Below, piece after piece: positions 1 to 12,226 of a stretch of 64,000 bases of DNA. Each line of letters starts with the position of its first letter. The first letter of the stretch is position 1. The notes beneath the pieces were generated by a model. That model saw nothing but the letters and a program-made list of their open reading frames with translations. It searched no databases and was not told the DNA's origin. The DNA lies in NCBI RefSeq assembly GCF_032854445.1, contig NC_088295.1, positions 79,824,028-79,888,027 of the forward strand, written 5' to 3'. A program made the position numbers and the translations under genes. The DNA is from Liolophura sinensis (lineage: Eukaryota; Mollusca; Polyplacophora; Chitonida; Chitonidae).

Positions 1-38
1 TGCATGTGATCAAATTCCAACCACATTTTGTTTTGCAG

Positions 39-3000
39 GGCCTTTTCCCGGGGAATAACGTGTCCTATTCTGCAGGTATGTGTGCACCATTCCACTTTCA
101 GTTTTGTTATTGACACGATATGTGATGACGCATTTTAATGAGTATTCTAGGCTTCTTCCAAATTCATGACATTTTAAATGTATAAGGGTAAAGAACCCAG
201 GCTCTAGAGTTCGTTCCTTACCGTTCCATTGTCTTGGGGCAACCTGAAAATCAGCCACTAAATTTAAATTAATTCCCAAAGACGTTTCCAGGGGTGTTTT
301 AAACATGTAAATCAAATTATTGTACCTATCCACTCATTTGGTGTCGCCATTTCACCGCGTTAGAGACACGTCACAAATTTTAGGTAATAAACAATGTCGC
401 GCTGTTACAGTGAACATGATTGGGCATGACAATTTGATAGAACAAAAATACAAACAAAAACACAAACGCCAGATGTCCCACTCAAGAGTTTCAGCTCCGT
501 TGTCTAACATCCAAAGTTTCTTTGAGCTTGTCAGTTTGTCAGGGCGAACGTCTTCGTCTCCGGAGTCAGTATTACTTTACATTAGACATTAGGGAATTTG
601 CCGAACGGAATAAGTTCTTGTCATTTGGAAACTTCTTTCCTGTCGATGTTGGGGGAACATTTCCTTTAAAACTAAGGCTTCGAAGAGCAAACAGTTATAC
701 AGTGAAATCTTCTGTTTCGCAGGCATTGGCGAGGCGGATTTGTTGCCAGCTGCAGAACTCGCCCTGACAAATTACCCACCCAACATGTAGGCATTGTGAC
801 ACAGTTAGTCGCTCTCAGTTCGGCATAAATGTATGACTGTCCAGTTGAACCAATATGCCTCGGTTTAACATTTAAACTAACCTCCAAATCCAAATTTTTT
901 TGACATCGATGTCTGTAAATTTTTGAAGAGGAATCATGAGCTGAGCAGTGTTTAGACGCCATAGCCAAAATATTACAACATAGTCCAAAAGAACTTCTAC
1001 AACATGGCTACGTGGAGAGATTTGTCTGTCAGTTCTATATCCCCAATGTTGATTTCCATCTTCGCGACTTTCAAAACTTTCAAATTTTTAAAAATATTTT
1101 TTTGGCTTACTTCTTTTTTGTAGGTATACATATTGGCAAACTTTGTGTTCACTGTAAGCATTAATGAAACACAACAACAACAATAATTCAAACCATGTTG
1201 CGCGCACTAAAAGTCGGTCTCAGTCAGAAACATGACCAAATATTCTATACACCTTATAATCTGCTTCTGTTGGTAGACATCAAGTCATGCCCGTCAGAGT
1301 TCTACATGCACCGCCCCACTTTTGCCTGTTACCGGATTATGAAGGAAGTAAAGTCGTGGTACGAGGCCCGAGAGGAATGCCACACCCAGGGGGCTGACCT
1401 GATCTGGTACGAGAACCCGGTCGAGTATAGACACGTGGTCATCAAACTCCTCACCTCTCTCACAGAGTCGAAAGGTAAGCAAACATGTATCACACCAAGG
1501 CGACTGGACTGATCTGGTTTTAGAGCCCAGTCTGGTATACAGACACGTAGTCATCAAACTTCCTACCTCTCTCGTTGAGTGGAAAAGTAAGCAAACATGT
1601 GCCACACCCAGGCGGCTGGACTGATCTGGTATGAGAACCCAGTCTGGTTTGCAGACACGCATTCATCAAATTCCTCAGGTACATGTAGTGGTCATCAAAC
1701 TCCTCACCTCTCTGACTGAGTCGAAAGGTAAGCAAACATGTGCCACACCCAGGCGGCTGGACTGATCTGGCTTGAGGGCCCAGTCTGGTATACAGACACG
1801 TATTCATCAAACTCCTCAGGTACATGTAGTGGTCATCAAACTCCTCACCTCTCTCACTGAGTCGAAAGGTAAGCAAACATGTGCCACACCCAGGCGGCTG
1901 GACTGATCTGGCTTGAGGGCCCAGTTTGGTATACAGACACGCATTCATCAAATTCCTCAGGTACACGTAGTGTTCATCACATTCCTCACCTCTCTCACTG
2001 AGTCGAAAGGTAAGCAAACTTGTGCCACACCCAGGCGGCTGGACGGATCTGGTACGAGAACCCGGTCGAGTATAGACACATGGTCATCAAACTCCTCACC
2101 TCACTCACTGAGTCGAAAGGTAAGCAAACATGTGCCACACCCAGGCGGCTGGACTAATCTGGTATGAGAGCTCAGTCTGGTATGCAGACACGTGGTCATC
2201 AAACTCCTCACCTCTCTCACTGAGTCAAAAGGTAAGCAAACATGTGCCACACCCAGGCGGCTGGACTGATCTGGTATGAGAACCCAGTCTGGTATACAGA
2301 CACGTGGTCATCAAACTCCTCACCTCTCCCACTGAACTAAGTTGAAAGGTACCGGTAAGCCAATATGTGTCACACACAGAAAGTTGGTCTGTTCCCATCC
2401 ACATAAAATCCTGTCCAGACGAGTTATTCAACCGATTGAGCTATAGGAGACATGCTAGTAAGAAGGTGGCCGTTTTTACATGGGTGCAGAGTATCAATAA
2501 TTACCTTACTAGGGGTTTACTTTCGTGCTGTACGTTTATTTCCTCATGGCAGAATATGTATTGTATTTCTCTTTTAGTGATGTGGCTTTGAAAACCATAG
2601 CCTCCCATCTACATGGATACAGTTCTGTGGTAACACAGATGTGATTTACTTCACTACATAGATCACTAAGCACTAAGGCGTCGTTTAGGCAGCCGCCGAT
2701 CGGCCCTTCACAAAGGATGTCGCAAGCTCGAATGTCGCATGCTCGAATTCAGCTTTGCTGAAAACCAAAATCTGGTTAAACCACCAACCTTACTGAGCCG
2801 TATAAGTTAGATGTTTATGAATATACAGTGATTTACCTTTGATTTCATTTTAACTAGATTGATTTAATTGGTTCTTAGGGATAACGTCTCTTGAAGTACT
2901 TCACTTCATGACCCAACCGCTATTGTTCGGTACTTTGGCTATCAACACAGCGCGCTGTATTCTCCTTTACTCCTGGTAACCTCATTTCATCCACTTACCA

Positions 3001-3493
3001 CTTCATAGTATACGCATCTTGAACAAATTCTTTCTGGTACGATAATTCCAAGAAAACACTATTTGCTGGTTCAGTCGCCCAACACCGTTATCACGTGGAC
3101 GGCATTACAGCATTAGCAACCCGCACAGCATTTCGTCAAAAACAAATCACGTTTGTTGTTCTCTTTTAACATCTTTCAGATTACAACAACGCAGGCTACT
3201 GGTCAGGGGCTAATGACATCACTGGAGGACCTCTGGTGTGGGGTGACACCGACATGCCGGTGATGAGCAGCTTCTTCAGTAATTCCCAGTCCTCCTCCAC
3301 CTTCTACCGTTACGGCCGTCAGTCGTCTAGCTCGACCGAGAACGCCCAGAAGCATTGTGTGTTCATGAAGTATCAGCGCTCGACGATGAAAATGACACAG
3401 GAGCTGAGTGAATGTGACGGCGGAAGGCTGTATATTTGCAAGTGTAAGACAAAAGGCAGGGGGCAGTGTGTCCCGCCTTCAACATTAGACTAA
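39..3493 (+). CDS. C-type-lectin-like secreted protein, copy 1 (exons 2-4; exon 1 outside window)
   Basis: Three exons are read: 39-75, 1277-1474 and 3180-3493, all with AG/GT borders and compatible phases (phase 0 into exon 2, phase 1 into exons 3 and 4). The paralog at 32479 shows that a signal-peptide exon precedes exon 2, here before the window. Exon 3 carries the first half of a C-type lectin fold (C-x12-C hairpin, then SWYEAREEC). Exon 4 carries the second half (YWSGAND, PLVWGD, HCVFMKY, SECDGGRLYICKC) and ends at a stop. The cysteine spacing fits a long-form CTLD. Canonical EPN or QPD sugar-binding triplets are absent and the usual WND is not seen, so classical calcium-dependent sugar binding is doubtful. 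A Ser-rich loop lies mid-exon 4. An AATAAA signal lies at 3774-3779. The intron between exons 3 and 4 holds a tandem array derived from exon 3. Confidence 0.82.
1475..2350 (+). repeat. Tandem array of exon-3 3' end plus its 5' splice site, inside the lectin 1 intron
   Basis: After the true donor at 1474/1475 the intron repeats the last ~100 nt of exon 3 together with the donor motif (gagtcgaaaggtaagcaaac). Donor-like repeats recur near 1577, 1718, 1859, 2000, 2110, 2223 and 2338, spaced about 110-115 or 141 bp. The 141-bp units carry an extra 'ttcctcaggtac' segment. The copies contain frame breaks and stops, so they are not extra coding exons in frame. The paralog at 35456-36200 has one unit fewer. 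Confidence 0.88.
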
Positions 3494-3773
3494 AGTTCTG
3501 CTTTGACTTAGAGAGGTACAAGACTACAAGCCTTCGTACATGTTTTCGTCCGAAAAGCCGACACGATGTGGAGTCAATTTCTCCTTTCTCTAAAATGACA
3601 TGATATTATACTGGCCGAGTACCTGTGTGTCGAAGGGCCTTGTCTTCAGGGTGACTAGAGCCCTAACTTTCTAAAATTCAAAGAAACTCAATTTTTCGTG
3701 TTCCTAAAATTAACCAGCTCTACATATTTTTACCATTCTTTTTCACTATACATCATACCTAATGAAACTATGA

Positions 3774-3779
3774 AATAAA
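3774..3779 (+). promoter_or_regulatory. Polyadenylation signal AATAAA, lectin 1
   Basis: AATAAA lies about 280 bp after the lectin stop codon, and is conserved in the paralog at 37615-37620. Confidence 0.5.
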
Positions 3780-3799
3780 GCATTATATTTGAAGAAAAA

Positions 3800-4130
3800 G
3801 AAGCTCATACCTGATTAAACCAATGAAGTATTATACATGCGGTTGACAAATTAAAGGAATATACCTGATCAAATCAAAAAAGTATTATACATGCGGTTGA
3901 CGAATTAAAGGAATATACCTGATTAAATCAAAAAAGTATTATACATACTGTTGACAAATTAAAGGAATATACCTGATTAAATCAATGAAGTATTATACAT
4001 GCGGTTGAGAAATTAAAGGAATGTATCTGAACAAATCAATAAAGTGTTATACATGCGGTTGACAAATTAAAGGGATATACCTGATCAAATCAAAAAAGAA
4101 GAATTATACATGCGGTTGAAATATACCTGA
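3800..4130. repeat. 54-bp tandem repeat downstream of lectin 1
   Basis: About six units with the core 'gtattatacatgcggttgac' and 'aaattaaaggaatatacctg', period about 54 bp, moderately diverged. The same array lies downstream of lectin 2, where a Tc1-like transposon splits it. The TA at 3937-3938 corresponds to the insertion site that is filled in block B. Confidence 0.8.
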
Positions 4131-4289
4131 TCAAAGGAAACATTCTATATATATCAACAAATGCATAAACTGCGTATTGCCTTATTTACAGATATGATCT
4201 GTAATAACTTATTTGTTGATAGCAACACGCCAGCATCGATAGCTGAAAGGTACAGTAGCTTGCCTCTTCATGTTGTTGACCATACAGGA

Positions 4290-4565
4290 TCTTAGTAAAG
4301 ACCAAAGGAAAATGGTACTTGTTGCTGTCTCGCTTGAGGCTCAGCACTGAGAGGTAAGAGAAAGGAAACATTCGGTGTCAGTATAATGTGCCTGGGTGGG
4401 CTGTCATGTCTGGTATCTTTAGTGGCAGCAGCATTTTGGCGGCATGAACTCGCCACAAGAAGACACATTATATGTACACGCACCTAACGACACAACGTCG
4501 TCACATGACTGAAAAACTATCAAGTACGACGTGAAGCCCAAGCATACATACATATTCATACATTT
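4290..4565 (+). mobile_element. tRNA-derived-type SINE, 5'-truncated ('gcatacatacatac' tail family)
   Basis: The body 'atggtacttgttgctgtctc', 'gtgtcagtataatgtgcctg' and the end 'gtacgacgtgaagcccaagc' followed by catacatacat match the longer element at 24361-24716, which keeps a tRNA-like head. This copy lacks the head. It is shared with block B (39805-40085), so it predates the duplication. Confidence 0.65.
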
Positions 4566-4737
4566 TGTTGAAATAAGAAATGTACTTATTTCAAAAACCA
4601 TAGGGTCGAAAACACATCTACTTTCATTATTGTACCTTTTTGTTAAAGGTGAGTTTAAAGGGAATGCAATGTCTTATTAATTAAACTAGCTGGTTGTGCT
4701 GTCACATCGTGGTCTTCATTTAACTTCTGAAGCAAAA

Positions 4738-6290
4738 CTAGATTCCTAGATTATAAACACAATTTATAAATTGCTGAAACACTGAGATTTTGCTTATAAC
4801 ATGACATGTATAGATATAGAATTCCGCTTCAAGTAAAATATACCTGACCGCACTTTTGTGTCGTGATGCAGACTTACCTTCATTACCCATGTATCGGTAT
4901 AGTACAGACAAAGGCAAAGTCCGAGTATCACATCGTGCGTACTCATACATGAAGTTATTAACATCTAACCAGAACTGATACAATTTTGAACACTCTATGA
5001 AATAACGAGTTACATTTCCGCTACATGACACAAAGGGTTGTCTTTGATTATCCGTCTTGCGTGTAAATACTTGTTGCACGGTAAATAATAATTTGTACTG
5101 AAGTTGTTTTATTTCATTTTCAATAGGTACAGTTCGTGGGATATTCCATATTCAACTTACTATAAGCGACATTATCCTGGCTTTTCGTAAGCTGTAAAAT
5201 AGTACTAGTGTATCCAAATTAATAGGAGAAAATGAGCATTGTCTAAAGAGAAGTCATTTACCGATAGGGTTTCATTTAGTTGTCTAATGGTCATGTCATT
5301 AATATGGACATTTGAACCGATATAGTTCGCTACTGCTGTAACAATGTCGTAATATTCTTTAGATTTGCACAGAACGCGGTTAAAGTCTTGAACCTTCCAT
5401 TGCAGTCATAAATATCTTGAGCAAAATCGGATTTTGGCCTTATACCACGCTTTATTAAGGAATAATTTTTACCCTTGCAGTATATTTTTAATTTTCCATA
5501 TAAGATCATTGTAAGGGTTCTACTCATCTTTAACACCAGATCAAGTGAATAGGGGTTTTTTTTTTATGAAATATAGCTATAGGCTTGTTTAACTTTGATA
5601 CATCATTGTTACGTTGCAAAAGAAAGCCTACAGACCACCATAATGCCTGTAGACTTCTGTTGCGCTTAATTTCCACATGGAGCGTTTAGAGAAAAACGTC
5701 GGTAACTTAATGTCCATGGTAACTTAAGAGCCTTGTTACGATCATCAAAATCTCTAGCTTTAAATTCAATAACATTGTTGCTATAAAAATAGGATTAATG
5801 TTTGGTAAACCAGCTTTAGAGTGCTTCTTGCTTTTAAGTGGAAACATTCTTGTCGTTTTAAGTTTAGTCTAAGGCCTGTTAGATTTTCAAAGTATTTACA
5901 CGATCACATTGATCACGTTTTTGTTTATCTTTGAGAGCAGACGATAGAGAGAAGCCTTACCTGTTCCTCGTTGTAGTTCAGACCATTGAGTGGAGTTGCA
6001 ATTATTTAATACATAAAACCTTTAATACACAACTTGAAGGTTTTTGTGTATAACTTTACTATATATATTTCTTGAACGTTGGTCCGAAATTAACTTTATC
6101 TGAAGCGCAGAGCAAGTACCGCCCTTCCACAGAACCAAAGGTTTTCTCTAAATCCTTTTTTAAGCAATTTACTAGATAAATTTCGTTTTCTAAAATGTCT
6201 ATTGCAAGACGGATTTTATCACCAGTACGTCTGCCTTTTATGAAACCAGTTTGTGAAAAGCGGGCCATTTGCTCAATAAACGTTTTACTT
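4738..6290 (-). mobile_element. Decayed L1/Tx1-like LINE ORF2 (RT and C-terminal region)
   Basis: The minus strand gives pieces of a reverse transcriptase in several frames. At 6059-6268: QTGFIKGRRTGDKIRLAIDI, then DLEKTFGSVEG and NFGPTFKKYI, a degenerate version of the FxxGR...DIL...DFEKAFDSV...FG RT blocks. At 5330-5536 comes the thumb/C-terminal stretch, with IYCKGKNYSLIKRGIRPKSD. At 4738-5079 comes the 3' C-terminal domain (TRYFIECSKLYQFW). Frameshifts and stops separate them, so it is non-functional. Related copies lie at 40257-41830 and 54145-55320. Confidence 0.68.
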
Positions 6291-7890
6291 GGTTGGCAAG
6301 TGCCTTAGAAATTATTTTTTAATCAGTGTTCAACAAAAAACAAATCGGCTTTCAAGCGTACTTTTTAACTTTCTTACATGAGCAGAAAATAAGGAGTGTT
6401 CCCCTTTGATTTTAGAGTTGCATGTGTCGCTATGAATATATGTCACAATGGTTTATTGTTTTTAATTCCACTTAACAGACTTGGATTTGATCTATAAGTT
6501 TCAACTTTTTAATAGAGGTTTCAAAACCCAATTATTCTTTCCTCCACATCTTTTCTGTAAACCAGATTAATATAAAAAACGAAAAAACGGGAACAAGTAC
6601 TTATTTGTTTTAATTGCTATACTTAACACCGTAATTTTTCTTCTACATCATGCCCACTTTTATGTGCACAGGAAACCGGAATTTACAAACCATCTACCTT
6701 TGGCAAGTTAATGACAAACTTTCCCATGTGAGACGTACACCATACGTGCACCGTATTTGTGGAAGTCAACGAATGTTACGGTTTCACAAATTTTCTGTCC
6801 AGGGGCTGGATTGAACGCGTACCTTGTTGTTCTTGCAATTGATTGGGTTTTACACAGACATCCAATAAATATGACTTACCTTAGAGCTCAGATTAGAGGG
6901 TGAAAGTTTTAAAATAGAAATAGACTCTCAGCTTCTCTGTTTCCATGTTCGAAAAGAGCTGTGAAGCCGAGTAAAGATCATAAATGATATACCAAAAACG
7001 TCTATAGTACTGTGTACACGGCTAAGTGTGTCACAGTTCTGTCTCACCATTCTTAAAAAACCAAGGAAAAATATTACCAAGGAAAACAAATATTAAATAG
7101 GAACATCAGCTTAGTTTCACTGGTTCAACCGTATGACGAATTGATGATTTATATTTTTTTCCATTGCTGTTCAACGCAGTGCTAAACAGTAATTCATCTA
7201 AACGATGGTGGTCAGACTTATTTGTTGAAGAAAACAGAGTGTTAAGGACGAACCACTGGCCTTTTATTAGTTACTCACGAAATTTTCCCCGAAATGTAGA
7301 GACCCGAATTGATCAGTTTTTGTATTTTGTGGCGATATAAACGGTTTGTGACGTTTATTGTCTATGGCACAATATCAATTTGAAAGACCTTTTGAACACG
7401 ATAAAAAAAATAACATACAAACGTCCCAGAGATGAAAGAGCGACTAAAAACAAATCGCAGCGCGACTCAATTTATTTGATATGGCGAAAAAGATTGACAA
7501 ATGTTTTGAGTTTATGTTCAAACAGCATTTTATGCTAATTGTTTCCAAACTACATACTGTAATAGACAGATGCGGTCAATCGCGGTGTGGAGCTGCGTCT
7601 TTTAATTAAGGCGGCGGGGTAAGATTATTGGAATCGAGATAAACAAAAACGGCGAGATATTTTCACGATAAATTTCGCGAGTCGAGAGCTGGAGAATGCG
7701 ATATTAATAAAACAGCGCTACACTGTTGCTAATCTCCCTCAGTTTGACAAAATTCATGCGAACATGACTAAAGTATTGCACGATTTGACTAATCTCATTT
7801 GTGTGGCACATTATACAGTCGACAATTTCGACAAGAAAGTCATCCATTTCTTAAGGCACGACAACAACAGGCAATAGCGACTTGTGCTAT
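6290..7890. other. Intergenic stretch, no gene seen; contains a similarity switch point
   Basis: No exon or recognisable element was found. Up to about 7,170 the sequence is nearly the same as block B (ending about 42,710). From about 7,200 it is much closer to block C (from about 55,960), for example around 'aaccactggccttttatta'. I read this as a recombination or conversion boundary. Confidence 0.55.
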
Positions 7891-7894
7891 GACT

Positions 7895-8120
7895 GAGTGA
7901 GTGGGTCAACAATTTTTCAGTCATATGACGACGAAGGCATCCTTAGGGTGTATGTAATGTACCGCCTTGTTGCGGGACGTATTCCACCATTCTTTCATCT
8001 AGTGCTGCTTCACTGAGACGCCTTTTCGAAGGTAAGTAAGCGGCCCCGCCCGAGCCATTATACTGATACGGGTCAACCAGTCGTTGCACTATGCCCTTCA
8101 TGCTGATCAGTGCTAAATGA
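7895..8120 (-). mobile_element. SINE, cactcactc-tail family, upstream of gene X1
   Basis: In minus orientation it begins with the tail complement (gactgagtgagtgggt) and runs through 'tcagtcatatgacgacgaag', 'gctgcttcactgagacgcct' and 'ccgcccgagccattatactg'. This is the same body as the full element at 18511-18766. Block C has the matching copy at 56718-56938; block B lacks it here. Confidence 0.7.
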
Positions 8121-8249
8121 CAGCAGGAGGCATATTATTTCATTGCGTGAGGTGACTCTAGATGATTGTTATTATGTCAAAAAGTGATTGTATGACAACG
8201 TTTACAATGTTACAATGTCTCAATTTGTATCGTAGTTCGGTAAATAATG

Positions 8250-8358
8250 TGACGTCATAAAAAACTGTTCAGTACCAAACTATGACAGCATTATAACATA
8301 TGTGACGTCACCATAAACATTGTGACATCGTTTTCAAGGAGACAATAGTATGACGTCA
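8250..8358. promoter_or_regulatory. Cluster of three perfect CRE-like palindromes (TGACGTCA) upstream of gene X1
   Basis: TGACGTCA occurs at 8250-8257, 8303-8310 and 8351-8358, the last about 110 bp before the proposed start codon. TGACGTCA is the consensus for CREB/ATF bZIP factors (family knowledge). The same cluster precedes copies X2 and X3, which supports a promoter role (inference). Confidence 0.5.
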
Positions 8359-8469
8359 TCTGATTGTTTAATCTGTCTTTATTTGGTGACAAAAGAAGCT
8401 CTTAGGCTGTTGTGCTTACATTGATTTTAAAAGGAAATCCTTATCTTCAAATAATCTTCCGGAATCTAC

Positions 8470-11400
8470 ATGGCGATGCAGTAAGTAGTAACCATAAGAT
8501 CAACATCTATCATCATTATTCAGTTTTATTGTGTTTTTTTTTTCTTCTTAATGCAGAACAGTCCAAAGCCAAATGTTATAATGCGTTTTTTCGCGTTGTA
8601 CATACACACGCGTACACACTGAGGCTTTATAGTTTACTGCTTTACTGCTGATCCCAACCACTAGTCATAAATACTTTCGAATGTTTTATATGGCTAGCGA
8701 AACTGAGTTCTACTCGTAAATATCGTACCCTTCTTGAGGAACCTACGAAAGATGCTGACGGGAATAGATTAGGGAATGCCACTCACAATTCGCGATGGAA
8801 CTTCAACAGAATACTTGCATAACACGTGTTTAACATGCTTTCTCGCAAGCTTACATAAAGCTCGCCATTTTCAAAATAGGATGACTTATACCTACTTATC
8901 ATATCATTTATCTTTTCACTTCTCTGATAAATTTCAAAATGAACACTGATTTTAAGCATGGTGTAATTTTTGTCCGTCATGTAGGTTTGACTTTGAGAAG
9001 AGTTACCTTTGTGATATATTCAGCTGGAGTAATGCTGTCATTGACCCGGATGTGCTTGTGACCAAGTTCCAAGATAATGACTGGGGTAAGGCAATGTTAG
9101 TTATACATGGATTAATAAATTTAGTTATACCAGGAGACGAGTTATTTGGTGACTGTGTTCTGCAACTGCTTGAGGTTTACTTATAGCCATTGTTTCATTA
9201 GCCTCATTTTTAATAATAGAAATAAAACCGTATAATTAGAGCAATAATACATATAAACATAAGTGTGGTACCCCGTGTATATTCTAATTTCGTTTTTTGA
9301 TGTTCTCTTAAATTTCAGATGGCGAAGTCGCCTACTCAGTATTCAGTCAGTTTGACTTAGTCATTCAGGACACAAAGCCAGCCCGTGAGGGAATGCTATA
9401 TGGACGCCAGTGTGGATTAGCAGACGATAAATCACGTGGACTGAATGATGGCGGACATATTTGGGAAACTGACACCGAGTGAGTTCACATTTTTCAAAAA
9501 TGACAATTCATCCTAAGTTCCAGAAACCAGTTCTTATTTATATCATTGCTGTTCCACAGAAGCTGGTTTGATGTGTTATTGTTTCCTAGCTCTTCTACCA
9601 CCACAATGAGGGTCATCGAACAGAAATTAAACATATATTTCACTGCTTTCTAAATATTTTTATTTATAGGGGGCGTATCTGGAGTGCTCTAGACTTGAGA
9701 ATGAGCAATGAGGATTCGGTCAAGAAACAGAAACTCACGAAGTTGTTGAAATCTGAGCTGGAGATACTGAACAAGTTGTGTAAATGTAGACAGGTAATTC
9801 CATGGCTAATTACATGTACTTGTGAATCACTTGTGAATGTAGCTACACACTGAGAAAAGGAATACTTATTTAGAAAATCACATTTTTATTTATTTATTTA
9901 TTATGTATCTATTTATTTATTTATTTGATTGGTTTTTTTATGCCGTGCTCAAGAATATTTAACTTATACGACGTGCACTATTGTGGAAAGAAAGTGGGTA
10001 GAGACCGGGGGTATTCCACGACCATCTACAAGTTGTCGTCAGACTTTCTCACGTGCGACCGGAGGGGAAGCCAGCATGAGCTGGACTTGAACTAACAGCC
10101 ACCGCATTGGTGGGAAACTCCTGGGTCATTGCGCCGTACTGGTGTGCTGATCCCATCGGTCACGAAGGCCCCCACCACATGTATACATTCAGTTATATGC
10201 TTTACTCATATCCTATCTCAAATAAGTGATATTGAAATTTCTTTCTTTCTTCGCAGTGTAAATAGTTAGGCTTTTCACATCATTCACAAGAAACAACTTT
10301 GCTTTTGCAGCTTGTTAAAGAAAGCTTTCAAAATTTCAACAAACGCAAGATTGGTAAGACTTCCAGCCAAAAGAATCTGTTCAAAGGAGGCCAGAAATTG
10401 GATGACATAGTAGCGAAATATCACGACATGCTCCAGAAAGAGATGCTTCTGCGTAGACTGATCCTGCAGGTAGGTCATCATAACCCACACTCTGCTGCCT
10501 TGGTCTTGGTTCTCAGTTAACCTTTTGTTTAACCCCAAGCACTCAACCACTCACTCACTCACTCACCCAGTTAACCCTGGTCATAACCTAGATTTTTGCT
10601 TCATGTCCGCCATCATTCAGACTGATGATTACGTCACTGTTTATTCATGCTGGAATATCCTGGAAAAAAAAATGGTTATGAAGGCGACATTATTGTTTGT
10701 TATCTGGCTTGCATTACATGAACGGTACCAGGGGCTGCTTGAAGTTTGCTGTTGACACAGCGCCTGTTCAATGCCAAATTGTTTATCGGAAACACAAGTA
10801 ATTCCTTCCCTAACACATTAACGAAGCATAAAGCCATTTTACCAGTCATGACGCGCGACAAACAATCGTTTTAGAGTCATTAAAACTATTCACACTGTAT
10901 GTAGTAGTATATAACAGCGACGAATTTATCAACTTGCTCTCTTTGCTTTTTAGAAACTCCGACGTCCATATAAAGGACTTGATAAAACCCAAAAACTTAT
11001 GTTCGAGGCGGTTATTAGCAAACTTCGAGGATTTCTCGCATCTGTTGTACAGAGGTAAGGGCCAATTCTATAAAATACCGACAGACAAGACTTTTTCTTC
11101 GCCATAATGAAGTCCGAATAAGTCTATTCAAATTGCCTGAGAATTCTAACATGCTTAACAACAGTAGCGCATAAGCTTTGTAAGGATTCGCATAAGCCAC
11201 ACTCATTTCAGTGTAATAATTACTTAATGCCTTCATGTTTCTAGGCATGAAAGGGAACAAACAGGAAAGGACTGCAATGAAAATAACGTGCACATGGTAA
11301 GTATGGTCACCTAGTCCGCATGAATCTGGTGTTCCGTATCAGAAAATCTCATTTTCCTTGTCTTATTTTAACATTTTTAATTTTGTATTATATCCCTGTG

Positions 11401-11901
11401 AGTTCAAGTAAAGCTCATGCTGTCTTCCTCTCTGGTTGTACGTGTGAAGGTCTGACAGCAACTTGGGGATAGACATGGGTTTCCTCTGCCCGGTTTCATC
11501 CTACCATAATGCATTTTGCTCTCATATGAATGAACTATTCTTGAGTACGGCGTAAAATTGCACGCAAATAAATAAATAAATAATTCTGTATTCAATTTCG
11601 ATGTTGTGTTGAGGTAAGATTTCTTTAGATTATAACTTTCCTTTTTACATATTAAGAAATGCTGAATTCCAGCTTTACTAATTCATAATAATTTTGCCAT
11701 GCAGAGTATTTTTTGGCGAAGTTATCTGTAAACCATGTGATCTTGACAATGAATGAATTCTGTTCGCAGAAATGCTTGGAATTCAACGAGACAGAGATCA
11801 ACGCAAGAGGCGCTAACTTGACGGGCGGTGTTGCCATGCATACGACTACTGACACCAATGTCTCATCACGTGAAGAACTTATTCCTGTCAGCAGAGTATA
11901 G
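8470..11901 (+). CDS. Gene X copy 1: unrecognised 279-aa protein, 8 exons
   Basis: Exons: 8470-8480, 8985-9085, 9319-9478, 9670-9793, 10311-10469, 10954-11054, 11245-11296, 11770-11901. Every border is AG/GT and the phases join exactly to 840 nt with one stop. Copies X2 and X3 have identical exon lengths, the main support for this model. The first exon (MAM plus two bases) is inferred: it ends in a strong gtaagt donor conserved in all copies and has an in-frame stop upstream. Protein: an N-terminal part with FSWSNAVIDPDVLVTKFQDN and GGHIWETDTEGRIWSALDLR, then a Lys/Leu/Glu-rich, probably helical, basic stretch (SVKKQKLTKLLKSELEILNK, GQKLDDIVAKYHDMLQKEML), then a short Ser/Thr-rich tail ending IPVSRV. 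No signal peptide or membrane segment is seen. I recognise no family. AATAAA lies at 12227. Confidence 0.75.
9886..10175 (-). mobile_element. SINE ((aaat)n-tail family) in intron 4 of gene X1
   Basis: The minus-strand element starts with tttatttatttattt, then gattgg, 'gccgtgctcaagaatattta', 'gagctggacttgaactaaca' and 'tgggtcattgcgccgtactg'. It sits at the same place in X2 (47158-47425) and X3 (58673-58945), so it was inserted before the gene was duplicated. Confidence 0.78.
11415..11595 (+). mobile_element. Truncated SINE ((aaat)n-tail family) in the last intron of gene X1
   Basis: Plus-strand body 'agctcatgctgtcttcctct', 'cgtgtgaaggtctgacagca', 'ttcttgagtacggcgtaaaa' and tail aaataaataaataaataa. 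Shorter remnants are at the same place in X2 (about 48645-48700) and X3 (about 60165-60228). Confidence 0.65.
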
Positions 11902-12226
11902 AAAACATCTACCAAAGAACCAATTTAACACTTTTAATCTATAACGCAAAGAAAAAGGCCTTTTCTTAACTTGATTTTCTTTCTCATTGAAGCACAGAAA
12001 TTCCTTGATAAATATAGATTTGTTTTACTTATATCTTTACGTTAGCAGCTATATTATGTACGTTTTCACTTTTACCTGACACAGTTAATGATTAGTGTCG
12101 ATTTAACATGTAGCTATGCTAATACATTATGACATTTTAAGCTTTATACGTTTTATTTTTTATCCTGTCTAAGAGTACATAAATGGATATACTAACCAAA
12201 TATTAATGTCCACATCATTTATTTTC

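Noticed and set aside
1294-2017. Long minus-strand frames across the lectin intron array (and 35275-35973)
   Set aside because: Shadow of the tandem exon-3 repeats; sense-strand exons and splice sites explain the sequence.
8535-8649. Possible extra exon after 'cttcttaatgcag' with HTHAYTLRLYSLLLYC
   Set aside because: Joined to the 11-nt exon it meets a stop after nine codons, and block B reads differently; not needed for the gene X frame.
8412-8651. 79-codon plus frame LTLILKGNPYLQ... upstream of gene X1, also at 57144-57422
   Set aside because: Reads through the gtaagt donor into the intron; in this frame joining to the next gene X exon gives an immediate stop. The MAMQ frame joins cleanly instead.
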